This document shows positions 48,526 through 57,521 of a stretch of 64,000 nucleotides of DNA, one piece after another. Below the pieces are notes generated by a model. That model did not search any database. It was not told where the DNA came from and was given only the letters and a program-made list of their open reading frames with translations. Origin of the DNA: an uncultured Erythrobacter sp. (lineage in GTDB: Bacteria > Pseudomonadota > Alphaproteobacteria > Sphingomonadales > Sphingomonadaceae); contig CANMZA010000001.1 of NCBI GenBank assembly GCA_947502305.1, positions 2,092,171 to 2,156,170 on the forward strand, in the 5' to 3' direction. The translations under genes were made by a program, and so were the position numbers. Positions within the stretch are counted from its first letter, which is position 1. Each line of letters opens with the position of its first letter.

Positions 48526-49566
48526 TCAAAGCGGGCAACGCGCCAGTTTCGCATCAAACACGCCGCCAACAAGCAATGTGCCGTTCCAATAGGCGCCGGT
48601 TGCAGAGCCATTGAGCTCGCCCTTTTCGGACATATAAACCGTCTCAAATTCGTCACTCGAGGGATCAAACTTCACCACCTGCGAAGGAGAGATCACCTCA
48701 GGATCGCCAGAATGCGCGCTGAACGCCAAAAGGTCTGGATGTGCGCCGATATAGACAGAGCCATTGGGCGCCACATCGATATTGTCCGCGCCGGTGCCCA
48801 TATCGTATTCCACTCTTGCGCTCAGCTTTCCCGAAGCCTGGTTGCGATCAAATACGGTCAGTTTCGCGCCAATCGTTTCCGCTACGTAGATATTTCTGCC
48901 ATCGAGCGAGACATTCACGCCGTTGGCATATGCAAATCCGCTTGCTGCTGTTTGCACCCGCCTCCCGTTGAAATAGATGAGCTCACCCAAAGGTAAGCCC
49001 AGGAACACCTCAGCCGCTCCGCCTATTCCACCATCATAGCGTTGGTCATTGGTAGCGTAGAATTGGCGCGGACCAACCGCGACTACGTCATTCAAAGAAC
49101 GCATAGCCTCAGAAGTAATGGTCTCAAGGTGCTGAAGCTGCCCGTCCTGTGCGACCTCAAAAATCTCGACCGCTTCGCCAGATTTGGAATGGTTTACTGC
49201 GAACAGGCGCAAGGCGCCGTTTGAATCGCGCCACAGGCTGATGCCGTGAGCATAGAAATCTGCAATCTCATTCCCAAGCACCTCGACCGGTTGCGAAGCG
49301 GTGTCATTAAGATCGAGCATGTAGATCGAGCCGCGCGGTCGAGGATCTGTTTGCCTGCGATCAACGGTTGCAAAATAGGCGAAGCCGGTCTGGTGATCGA
49401 TGGCAAGATCTTCAGGCCCGGGCATCGTTACAATGGTTTCACATTGATCAGCCAGCACGGTCTCAGTGTCGACAAAAAGACCGGAGGCTTGGGTGACCAT
49501 ATAGACGACCCTCGCAGCGATAACCGCTACGATAATCGCCACAGCCAGAAAAAGCTTCTTCGCCAT
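48526..49566 (-). CDS. Paraoxonase/SMP-30-like six-bladed beta-propeller protein
   Basis: PGPEDLAIDHQTGFAYFATVDRR...YAHGISLWRDSNGALRLFAVNHSKSGEAVEIFEV...FAYANGVNVSLDGRNIYVAETIGAKLTVFDR. Confidence 0.8.
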   Translation of the reverse strand: MAKKLFLAVAIIVAVIAARVVYMVTQASGLFVDTETVLADQCETIVTMPGPEDLAIDHQTGFAYFATVDRRQTDPRPRGSIYMLDLNDTASQPVEVLGNEIADFYAHGISLWRDSNGALRLFAVNHSKSGEAVEIFEVAQDGQLQHLETITSEAMRSLNDVVAVGPRQFYATNDQRYDGGIGGAAEVFLGLPLGELIYFNGRRVQTAASGFAYANGVNVSLDGRNIYVAETIGAKLTVFDRNQASGKLSARVEYDMGTGADNIDVAPNGSVYIGAHPDLLAFSAHSGDPEVISPSQVVKFDPSSDEFETVYMSEKGELNGSATGAYWNGTLLVGGVFDAKLARCPL

Positions 49567-49709
49567 ACTGTTTCCCCATTCCCCAGCTTCGGATTGCCAT
49601 AACGTCTAAATTCCAAGAATGCAGCGGTTCATTCAATACGCTGCGAGGAAGTCTCGACAGATCGTCAGAAAATGGGTCGTTTGCAGACCTTCCGCTTTTG
49701 TTCGGAAAA

Positions 49710-51059
49710 TCAGCTAGCGACCCGAATAGGCGTCACGTTCTCAACCTCATCAGTTGCTGCGCCTTTCCCCGCGCAGTATTCTGCCCACGCATCCATGAGC
49801 TTGCGGCGTTTCGGCAAAAGTGCGCCCCGCCTATAGGCGGCCTCCGCTTTGTTTCCGATCGTGTGGGCAAGCGCCATTTCGCAAACTTCATGTGAGAAGC
49901 CGGTGGACTCTGCCGCCCAATCCCGAAAGCTGGACCGGAAGCCGTGAACGGTAAGGTTCGGCTGGCCCTTGGGTGCGGGCGAAAGGCGGCGCAACTGCAT
50001 CAGCATTGCCATGTTTGAAAGCGCCCCGCCGTGATGCGAAGGAAACAGCGGACGCTCTGCAATGTCGCCTTTGGCCTGCGCTAGTGGCTTGACGGTTTTC
50101 AGTATCTCCAGCACGCGATCTGAAAGGGGCACCGAATGCTCCGCCTCTGCTTTCATTCTCTCAGCCGGGATAGTCCAAACGGCTGCCTCTAGGTCTATCT
50201 CTCGCCACTTTGCGCCGATCGCCTCCCCGGTTCGTGCCGCAGTCAGAATGGTAAATTCAAGCGCCATTGCCGCGATGCCGTCCACGGCGCGCAATTTGAC
50301 CACGAATGCAGGCACCTGAGCATAGGCCAAGGCTTTGTGGTGACCTTGCCTGCCTAGGCGCTCATTTCGCCGCTTCTTGGCCTTTGAGGGCGCTGATAGG
50401 ACGTTCTCTAGGTGGCCGCGCCATCGCGCCGGGTTTTCGCCCTCTCGCAGCCCTTCTACCTTGGCGGCGTCCAATACACGCTCAATCCGGCCTCTCACAC
50501 GGCTGGCGGTTTCCGGCTTGTCTCGCCAGATTGGCTTGAGCGCGGCAAGCACGTGTTCGGTCGCAACTTCGCCAACTGGCAAGTCGCCAAAATGCGGGTA
50601 GGCGTATGTCTTGAGAGTGGAGCGCCATTGGTTGCGGTGCTTATCGTTTTTCCAACCATCCTCATTCATGGCCAGAAAGCTCTCGGCTGCATCGCTGAAA
50701 GTCGTTCCAGCAATCCGGCCCGCTTGAGCCGCCGCCTTTGCATCGCGCTGCACCTTCTTGCGATCGGACATTGGCACAACGCCAGCCGCCGCCTGAGCCG
50801 CCTTAATCCGAGCAAGCTCTCGTGCATCGGCCAATGTCACTGCATCTGGCCCATATGCGCTGCCAAGACCAACCAGCCGGACTGTGCCTGCAACCGTGCC
50901 ACGCCAAACCCAACTGCGCGCACCGCCCGGCTTCACTTGCAGATAAAGTCCGCCGCCATCGGCGTAACGCTTGGCGTATTCTTTGCCGTCTTTGCCGATG
51001 CCGGGCTTTGCGCTGCGCACCGTTACTGCGGTTAGGGCATTGTGTAGCTTGCGCGGCAT
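49710..51059 (-). CDS. Tyrosine-type site-specific integrase (P4-like, DUF4102 N-terminus)
   Basis: LTAVTVRSAKPGIGKDGKEYAKRYADGGGLYLQVKPGGARSWVWRG; catalytic LTAARTGEAIGAKWREID, HGFRSSFRDWA, ALAHTIGNKAEAAYRRG. Confidence 0.96.
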   Translation of the reverse strand: MPRKLHNALTAVTVRSAKPGIGKDGKEYAKRYADGGGLYLQVKPGGARSWVWRGTVAGTVRLVGLGSAYGPDAVTLADARELARIKAAQAAAGVVPMSDRKKVQRDAKAAAQAGRIAGTTFSDAAESFLAMNEDGWKNDKHRNQWRSTLKTYAYPHFGDLPVGEVATEHVLAALKPIWRDKPETASRVRGRIERVLDAAKVEGLREGENPARWRGHLENVLSAPSKAKKRRNERLGRQGHHKALAYAQVPAFVVKLRAVDGIAAMALEFTILTAARTGEAIGAKWREIDLEAAVWTIPAERMKAEAEHSVPLSDRVLEILKTVKPLAQAKGDIAERPLFPSHHGGALSNMAMLMQLRRLSPAPKGQPNLTVHGFRSSFRDWAAESTGFSHEVCEMALAHTIGNKAEAAYRRGALLPKRRKLMDAWAEYCAGKGAATDEVENVTPIRVAS

Positions 51060-51070
51060 GATCGGCTCCA

Positions 51071-51095
51071 GTTGTCCTAAAAGGTGTGCCGATAG
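51071..51095 (+). repeat. Right arm-type repeat
   Basis: GTTGTCCTAAAAGGTGTGCCGATAG; a further inverted copy TTTAGGACAACCGC at 51104-51117 matches GCGGTTGTCCTAAA at 15395-15408. Confidence 0.85.
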
Positions 51096-51222
51096 TAGCG
51101 TGGTTTAGGACAACCGCAAGTGAAAGCGGGCGAAGGCGGACGAAAAGTGTCTAGCCTTAAGCGTTGATAATTAAATGTAAAAATGCAAGCCAGCGAATGA
51201 TGATGAAGGCTTGTTAGGCGGA

Positions 51223-51237
51223 CTCCGTCTCCGCCAC
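51223..51237 (+). repeat. attR core
   Basis: CTCCGTCTCCGCCAC, identical to the tRNA-Ser 3' end. Confidence 0.85.
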
Positions 51238-51265
51238 CTTTCTACCCGATTGCAATTCGCGGCGT

Positions 51266-53146
51266 TCAGCCGCCGACCGCTTCCAATTGTTCGCTCAGGC
51301 TCAGCCATTCAGCCTCTGCCTCGTCCAATTGATCGGAAAATGTCGCGCGCTCTGACAGCAATTCACTCATGGATTTATTGGCGTATTTCGATCCCGGCTT
51401 GCCCGGCTCGAACATGGCTTGGTCGATTTCGCTGCAGATCGCCTGAAATTTCGCCATTGTCTTTTCCACCCGGCGAATCTCGGCGCTTACATATTTTGCG
51501 CGGGCCTTTTCCTTCGCGGATTGGCCCTTAGTGTTCTGAGCGTTTTTCGCCGAACCCTTCGCCGCATTCTCTTTCTTCGGCTGGTTCACACCCAGCACAA
51601 AATCGATGTAATCGTCCATGCTTCCGCTATATTCCTTGGCCGTGCCGCTATCGACCAGAACCAAGCGGTCTGCTGCCAATTCGACCATGTGCCGGTCGTG
51701 GCTGATCAGGATCACCGCACCGGAATAATCATTCAGCGCCTGCACCAAGGCTTCTCGTGCATCAACATCGAGGTGGTTGGTTGGCTCATCCAAAATCAGC
51801 AGATGCGGCGCATCGCGCGTGATCAGAGCGAGCGCCAGACGCGCGCGTTCACCGCCCGATAATTTGCCGATCTTTTGCGTTGCCCGGTTACCCGAAAATC
51901 CAAACCGCCCGAGCTGCGCGCGCACTGCGCCGGGCGTCTGGCCCTCCATCGCGCGGGTCATATGCTCCAGCGGCGTGGCGTCGCCTTCTAATTCTTCGAC
52001 CTGATATTGCGTAAAGTAACCGACCGTCATTTTGCCCGGCGAATTGACCTCCCCTTCCATCAGGGGCAGCTGGGCCGCGAGCAGCCGCGCCAGCGTCGTC
52101 TTACCATTGCCGTTGCGCCCAAGCAGCGCGATCCGATCATCGGGATCAATCCGCAGGCTAACCCGGCGCAGCACGGGATCATCCTGCGCGTAACCCACCG
52201 CTGCCATATCCATCGTAATCATGGGCGGTTTCATTTCGCTGGGATTGGGAAATTCAAAACTGAGGCTCGGATCTTCCATCAAGGCCGCGATCGGCTGCAT
52301 CCGGGCCAGCATCTTGGCCCGCGATTGCGCCTGTTTCGCGGTGGATGCGCGGGCAGAATTGCGCGCAACGTAATCTTGCAGCCGGGCGCGCTGCGCATCT
52401 TGCGATGCTTTGGCCGAGGCTAGCTGGGCCGCGCGTTCGGCGCGCTGTTTCTCAAAATCATCATAGCCGCCGGGATAAAGCGTCAGCCGCCCGCCTTGCA
52501 GGTGAAGGATGTGATCCACGACTTTGTTGAGCAAATCACGTTCGTGACTGATGACGAGCAAGGTCGCCGGGTAGCTTTTGAGGAAATTTTCCAGCCACAA
52601 GGTCGCCTCTAAATCCAAGTGGTTTGACGGCTCATCCAGCAGCAGGACATCGGGCGCAGAAAACAGCAAAGCGCCCAAGGCCACACGCATTTTCCACCCG
52701 CCAGAAAAACTGTCGAGCGGCTGCGCCTGCATCGCCTCATCAAAGCCTAGGCCGGTTAGAATACGCGCCGCACGCGAAGGAGCGCTATACGCGTCAATCG
52801 CCAGCAGCCGTTCATGAACCTCGCCCAGCCGATCCGGGTCGGTGCACGTTTCCGCCTCTTCGAGCAAAGCGGCACGTTCCGTATCAGCGGCCAAGACCGC
52901 TTCTTCTGGCGTCGTTTGCCCGCTGGGTGCATCCTGCGCGATATAGCCAATGCGGACCCGCGATGGTTTGGTGATTTCGCCGTCATCCGGGTCAATTTCC
53001 CCGATCAATGCCTTCATCAGGGTCGATTTGCCCGCGCCATTGCGGCCAATCAGGCCGACCCTCGCGCCATGCGGGATCGCCGCGCTCGCGCCTTCGAGGA
53101 TCGGCCGGCCGCCAAGCCGCACGGTGATGTTGTTGATGGAGAGCAT
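51266..53146 (-). CDS. ABC-F family ATP-binding protein
   Basis: Two ABC domains (GRNGAGKSTLMKAL...SGGWKMRVALGALLFSAPDVLLLDEPSNHLD; GRNGNGKTTLARLL...SGGERARLALALITRDAPHLLILDEPTNHLD). Confidence 0.95.
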   Translation of the reverse strand: MLSINNITVRLGGRPILEGASAAIPHGARVGLIGRNGAGKSTLMKALIGEIDPDDGEITKPSRVRIGYIAQDAPSGQTTPEEAVLAADTERAALLEEAETCTDPDRLGEVHERLLAIDAYSAPSRAARILTGLGFDEAMQAQPLDSFSGGWKMRVALGALLFSAPDVLLLDEPSNHLDLEATLWLENFLKSYPATLLVISHERDLLNKVVDHILHLQGGRLTLYPGGYDDFEKQRAERAAQLASAKASQDAQRARLQDYVARNSARASTAKQAQSRAKMLARMQPIAALMEDPSLSFEFPNPSEMKPPMITMDMAAVGYAQDDPVLRRVSLRIDPDDRIALLGRNGNGKTTLARLLAAQLPLMEGEVNSPGKMTVGYFTQYQVEELEGDATPLEHMTRAMEGQTPGAVRAQLGRFGFSGNRATQKIGKLSGGERARLALALITRDAPHLLILDEPTNHLDVDAREALVQALNDYSGAVILISHDRHMVELAADRLVLVDSGTAKEYSGSMDDYIDFVLGVNQPKKENAAKGSAKNAQNTKGQSAKEKARAKYVSAEIRRVEKTMAKFQAICSEIDQAMFEPGKPGSKYANKSMSELLSERATFSDQLDEAEAEWLSLSEQLEAVGG

Positions 53147-53222
53147 GCGCGCGCCCCTAGCAACACTCAGCGCCGATACCAACGCCTTTGCTTATGAGCC
53201 GCGCAGGTCTAAGCGATCGCGC

Positions 53223-53504
53223 ATGGATATGGACACATTGCTTCAGCGTTATTTTGGCACCCGCGATCTGGCTGAGGTCAAGGTCGATGCGATCCCCGCA
53301 GCGCGGGAACGGATGCGCGTCGATTTGGGGTTGGAGAAGGACCGCGGCAAACGGTTCGCGCTGTGGAGCCTGTTGCATATGCTCGGCGATGCGCCGGATT
53401 TGGATGTCGCTTTCAAAGATGAAGATGACCGCGAGGCCGCGCGCAATTTCATGGATCTGATGGCCGGGGCTGTTTCTGGCGCTGACGCTGGGCAAGGCGA
53501 GTGA
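53223..53504 (+). CDS. Hypothetical protein
   Basis: MDMDTLLQRYFGTRDLAEVKVDAIPAARERMRVDLGLEKDRGKRFALWSLLHMLGDAPDLDVAF; overlaps next gene by 4 bp. Confidence 0.72.
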   Translation: MDMDTLLQRYFGTRDLAEVKVDAIPAARERMRVDLGLEKDRGKRFALWSLLHMLGDAPDLDVAFKDEDDREAARNFMDLMAGAVSGADAGQGE

Positions 53505-54697
53505 GCACGTCTCGGCCGTTTGCAAATATGCGCCTTGCCGATTTCGATGTGGATGCATTTCTGCGCGATTATTGGCAGAAGAAACCGCTGCTGATCCGCA
53601 ATCCTTGGGCGGAATGGGGCAACCCTCTGGAGCCGGATGAACTGGCGGGGTTGGCCTGCGAAGATCACGTAGAATCGCGATTGATCACGGATCAAGCGGG
53701 TCATTTTGCTCTTGAGCATGGCCCCCTACCTGCCGACCGGTTTGATAGTCTCGCCCCTGGAAGCGATGCGGCATCATGGACGTTGCTGGTGCAGGCGGTG
53801 GATCACCATGTGCCAGAGGTTGCGGATTTGCTGGATGCGTTTCGCTTCATCCCCAATTGGCGCGTCGATGATGTCATGGTCAGCTATGCCGTTAGAGGCG
53901 GCGGCGTGGGCGCCCATTTCGATCAATATGACGTGTTTCTGGTGCAAGGGTTAGGCACGCGGCGCTGGCAGATTGGCGGGATGTGCGATGCGAGCAGCCC
54001 AAGGGTGGCAAATGAGGATTTGCACTTGCTCGCAGATTTTCAGCCGAGCGAGGAATGGGTGCTGGAGCCGGGCGATATGCTCTATGTGCCGCCCGGTTTT
54101 TCGCATAATGGCACCGCGCAAAGCGATGATTGCATGACCTATTCCATCGGCTTTCGCGCGCCATCGCGTGAGGAATTGTTGGAAGGCTACGCTGCTCATG
54201 TGCTGGATCGGTTGAAAGAGGATGATCGTTACACCGATTCCAATTTGCGAGCTGATGGGAAAGCCGCTTTGAACCCCGGCGAGATCAGCGAAGCGGCGCT
54301 GTCGCACCTGCACGAAATGGTTGCCGGTGAGCTCAGCAACCGCGATGATTTTGCGCGCTGGTTTGCGGGATTTGCGACGCAGCCCAAAAATGCGGCGATC
54401 GATTGGCAACCAGAAACGCCCAAGACTGCCCAGCAATTGGCGCAGGATTTGCGCAGTGGCCGGGCAATTCTGCGCAATCCTGCCAGCCGCTTTGCCTTTA
54501 TCCGCGCGGCAAATGATGCCGTGGTCCTATCAGTGGATGGCGATTGCTTTGACGTTGACGCAGAATGCAGCGCCTTTGCCGAAGCGCTCTGCGCCGCGCC
54601 GCGTATTGAGGATGCCGCAGGTTTTGCCGATGAGCCCGGCATAGTGTCGCTGATGGAGGAATTGCACGCGCGCGGCAGCATCGCGGTTGAACATTGA
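53501..54697 (+). CDS. JmjC/cupin ribosomal oxygenase (YcfD/RoxA-like)
   Basis: RDYWQKKPLLIRNPW...VGAHFDQYDVFLVQGLGTRRWQIGG...LEPGDMLYVPPGFSHNGTA. Confidence 0.92.
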   Translation: MSTSRPFANMRLADFDVDAFLRDYWQKKPLLIRNPWAEWGNPLEPDELAGLACEDHVESRLITDQAGHFALEHGPLPADRFDSLAPGSDAASWTLLVQAVDHHVPEVADLLDAFRFIPNWRVDDVMVSYAVRGGGVGAHFDQYDVFLVQGLGTRRWQIGGMCDASSPRVANEDLHLLADFQPSEEWVLEPGDMLYVPPGFSHNGTAQSDDCMTYSIGFRAPSREELLEGYAAHVLDRLKEDDRYTDSNLRADGKAALNPGEISEAALSHLHEMVAGELSNRDDFARWFAGFATQPKNAAIDWQPETPKTAQQLAQDLRSGRAILRNPASRFAFIRAANDAVVLSVDGDCFDVDAECSAFAEALCAAPRIEDAAGFADEPGIVSLMEELHARGSIAVEH

Positions 54698-54713
54698 TGG
54701 GCCCCGGCGAATC

Positions 54714-55256
54714 CTAGCCGTCTTTGTGCTGGCCGAGCGCCAAGCCTTCCGCGCTCCAATCGCCAATCGACCACCGCACCAGCCTTAGCGTCGGATGCCC
54801 CACTGCTGCGGTCATACGGCGAACTTGGCGGTTTTTGCCCTCGCGTATGGTCAGCTTGATCCAGCAATCCGCCACTGTCTGACGAACGCGGATCGGCGGA
54901 TCGCGCGGCCAGATATCTGGCGCATCAATCCGCTGTGCCTGCGCCGGGCGGGTCATCCCGTCTTTTAACCGGACGCCTTCGCCAAGCGCGGCAATCGCCG
55001 CTGCGTCGGGTTCTCCCTCGACTTGGGCAAAATACGTCTTGGGCAATTTAAATCGCGGATCGGCAATGCGGGCCTGCAATTTTCCATCATCGGTCAGGAT
55101 CAACAAACCTTCGCTATCCCGATCCAACCGCCCCGCTGGATAGACGCCGGGCACGTCGATAAAATCAGACAAGGTCTGCCGCTCGGTCGGGCTGCCTTTG
55201 TCGGTGAATTGCGACAAGACGCCATACGGTTTGTTGAACAGGATCAGGCGCGACAT
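54714..55256 (-). CDS. Ribosomal large subunit pseudouridine synthase (RluE/RsuA type)
   Basis: LILFNKPYGVLSQFTD...GVYPAGRLDRDSEGLLILTDDGKLQARIADP...REGKNRQVRRMTAAVGHPTLRLVR. Confidence 0.94.
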   Translation of the reverse strand: MSRLILFNKPYGVLSQFTDKGSPTERQTLSDFIDVPGVYPAGRLDRDSEGLLILTDDGKLQARIADPRFKLPKTYFAQVEGEPDAAAIAALGEGVRLKDGMTRPAQAQRIDAPDIWPRDPPIRVRQTVADCWIKLTIREGKNRQVRRMTAAVGHPTLRLVRWSIGDWSAEGLALGQHKDG

Positions 55257-55273
55257 ATGTTCTACCCGGCGCT

Positions 55274-57448
55274 CTACTCGGCGCTCTCGCCGCGTTCCGG
55301 CTCCCACCCTTGCGAATATCGTTCAAACCAAGCGAGGATCGCCGATGCTTTCGCCGCGCTTTGCGATGGGCGCGCCGCGATGCTGTGGCTGGCGCCGGGC
55401 ACCCGGATGAGAGCCGTCGGAACACCCGCCAGTTGCAGCGCCGAATAATATTGCACCGCCTCGCTAACAGGCGTGCGGTAATCTTGCGCGCCGACCACAA
55501 CCAATGTCGGCGTTTCGACCTGCCCGATCAGCGACAGGGGCGAATGCTCCCAGAAATTCTCAGGATTCTCCCAAGGGCGCGAACCCAGCCAATATAGCCC
55601 GAAATACCCGGTGCCATCTGCGGTCAGTGCCTGCGTTATCCAATTGATCACGGGCTTTTGTGTTGCCGCCGCGCGGAAACGATTGGTTCGTCCCACAATC
55701 CAGGACGTCAGCACGCCGCCGCCTGATCCGCCGGTCACAAACAAACGATCGGGATCGGCAATGCCCAATGCGATGGCGTGATCAACGATGCTGATCAAAT
55801 CGTCATAGTCACGGCCCGGATAATCCTTGTCGATCTCCTGTGCGAAACTCTCTCCATAACTCGTCGATCCGCGCGGATTGGCTGACAAGACAGCGTATCC
55901 CGCCGCCGCGTAAAGTTGGTTATCGGTCGAAAAGTGCGGGCCATAGGCCGCGAATGGTCCGCCGTGAATTTCCAAAATGAGAGGCACCTGTGTCCCCTCC
56001 TCATAACCGGGCGGGAGCGTGAGCCACCCTTGGACCTCTTGCTGATCGAAAGAAGACGACGCGCTGATCTCGCGCACTTCGCCCATCACCTTTGTCACAC
56101 GCAAAGCCGGGTTGAGATCGGTCAGCACCCGCGCATCCCCTCCGCGCGTGATCCTCAGATCGGCAGGCGCGGCCGAGGTGCCGCCGGTAAAGGCGATGGC
56201 ATCATTGCCCGCCACCGAAAAACTGCCGCCAGTATAGGGGCGATCAAACCCGCCTCCGCCGACCCCGGTGGCGACCACGCGCACCGATCCATTCAACCCG
56301 ATCCGCGCGACATTGGTTTCGCCCCGGTCGTCATATTGCACATAGACACCGCGCGAATCCGCATCCCAGACCATACCGTCAACGCTGTAATCCCAATCCG
56401 TGGTCAGCACCCGTTTGTTGCCGCCATCGGCGTCCATCACCGACAATTCGGCGTTTTCATAAGCGCGGCCGACATCGTCAAACCCGGTATAGGCGATCAT
56501 GCTGCCATCGGGTGAGATGAGCCCGCCTGCATCCGGGCCATCGCGGTCGGTCAATTGCGTCAACGCCAAAGTCGCGGTGTCGAGCGACCAGATATCAGCC
56601 TCAACCGGGTCAATTTGCCAATTGGCGTTGCGATTGGCGGTGAAAATAAGCCTGCCGCCATCCGGCGACCAGCTAAGCGGCCCGCCATCGTGATTGGGGC
56701 CGAAGGTCATTTGCCGGGGCGCGCCGCCAGTTGCGGAAATAACGAAGATTTTTGAAAAGCCCGGCGTGATTTCCCCTGCCCCATCGGCACGGAAATTGAC
56801 CAGATCAGTGACTTCCAATGGCGCGGCCCATTGCGCGCCTTCTGGGCGGCCTGTTGGCGCGGAGCCGAAGGATGGCGCGGCGTCATTCACCATCATTGTG
56901 TAAGCAAGCGTGCGCCCGTCTGGCGCCCATGCGATGGCAGAGGGGCTGTTGGCCAATCCGGTCAAACGCACCGTTTCGCCGCTGCTAATCCATTTCACCC
57001 ATAATTGCGGCGAACCACTGTCCGTGGAGATATAGGCGACCCGTGTGCCATCCGGCGACCAGCGCGGGGCGAAGGCGCCGCCTGTGGGCGTTACGAACGG
57101 TGTTTCTTCGCCGCTGGCGACATCCACCATCCAGATCGAGCTGATCGCGCGGTCTGCCATAATATCGTTCTGGCGGCGGACATAGGCGATGCGGCTGCCG
57201 TCTGGGCTGATCTGGGGATCGGATGCAGCCGCCAGATTAAACAGGTCTTCGCCGGAGAAAGTTTGGTTCGGGCCGGTACGCCCTGATCCTTGGGCAGATC
57301 CTTGGGGCGATCCTTGCGCTGACCCTTGGGCCGGCCCTTGAGCAGTTGCCCCGTTCGTCTCCGCTTGCGCTTGTGCAGCCACCGGACCGCTTGCAGCAAG
57401 AATGATGGAAGACAGCGCAATCCCTGCGAGGCTCAATTTACCGGACAT
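55274..57448 (-). CDS. S9 family peptidase (prolyl oligopeptidase-type)
   Basis: WD40-like TolB propeller and GGSGGGVLTSWIVGRTNRF nucleophile region, GAQDYRTPVSEAVQYYSAL. Confidence 0.93.
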   Translation of the reverse strand: MSGKLSLAGIALSSIILAASGPVAAQAQAETNGATAQGPAQGSAQGSPQGSAQGSGRTGPNQTFSGEDLFNLAAASDPQISPDGSRIAYVRRQNDIMADRAISSIWMVDVASGEETPFVTPTGGAFAPRWSPDGTRVAYISTDSGSPQLWVKWISSGETVRLTGLANSPSAIAWAPDGRTLAYTMMVNDAAPSFGSAPTGRPEGAQWAAPLEVTDLVNFRADGAGEITPGFSKIFVISATGGAPRQMTFGPNHDGGPLSWSPDGGRLIFTANRNANWQIDPVEADIWSLDTATLALTQLTDRDGPDAGGLISPDGSMIAYTGFDDVGRAYENAELSVMDADGGNKRVLTTDWDYSVDGMVWDADSRGVYVQYDDRGETNVARIGLNGSVRVVATGVGGGGFDRPYTGGSFSVAGNDAIAFTGGTSAAPADLRITRGGDARVLTDLNPALRVTKVMGEVREISASSSFDQQEVQGWLTLPPGYEEGTQVPLILEIHGGPFAAYGPHFSTDNQLYAAAGYAVLSANPRGSTSYGESFAQEIDKDYPGRDYDDLISIVDHAIALGIADPDRLFVTGGSGGGVLTSWIVGRTNRFRAAATQKPVINWITQALTADGTGYFGLYWLGSRPWENPENFWEHSPLSLIGQVETPTLVVVGAQDYRTPVSEAVQYYSALQLAGVPTALIRVPGASHSIAARPSQSAAKASAILAWFERYSQGWEPERGESAE

Positions 57449-57521
57449 GATTTTCCCCTGAAGTGTAGCGCCGTGTTTGAACACTCGGCGTGACCGGGTC
57501 AATCTGTGTCACGGCGCGCGG

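Larger units (their letters stand above)
15341..51237. mobile_element. Integrated genetic element at tRNA-Ser(GCT) with VapE/AlpA-type backbone and metal-resistance cargo
   Basis: 15-bp direct repeat CTCCGTCTCCGCCAC at tRNA 3' end (15341-15355) and at 51223-51237; tyrosine integrase next to the right repeat; AlpA-like and VapE-like genes near the left repeat; cargo between. Confidence 0.9.

Noticed and set aside
15341-51237. Calling the island an ICE or an intact prophage
   Set aside because: No relaxase, type IV coupling/secretion, capsid, portal or tail gene recognised; only integrase, AlpA-like and VapE-like backbone genes.
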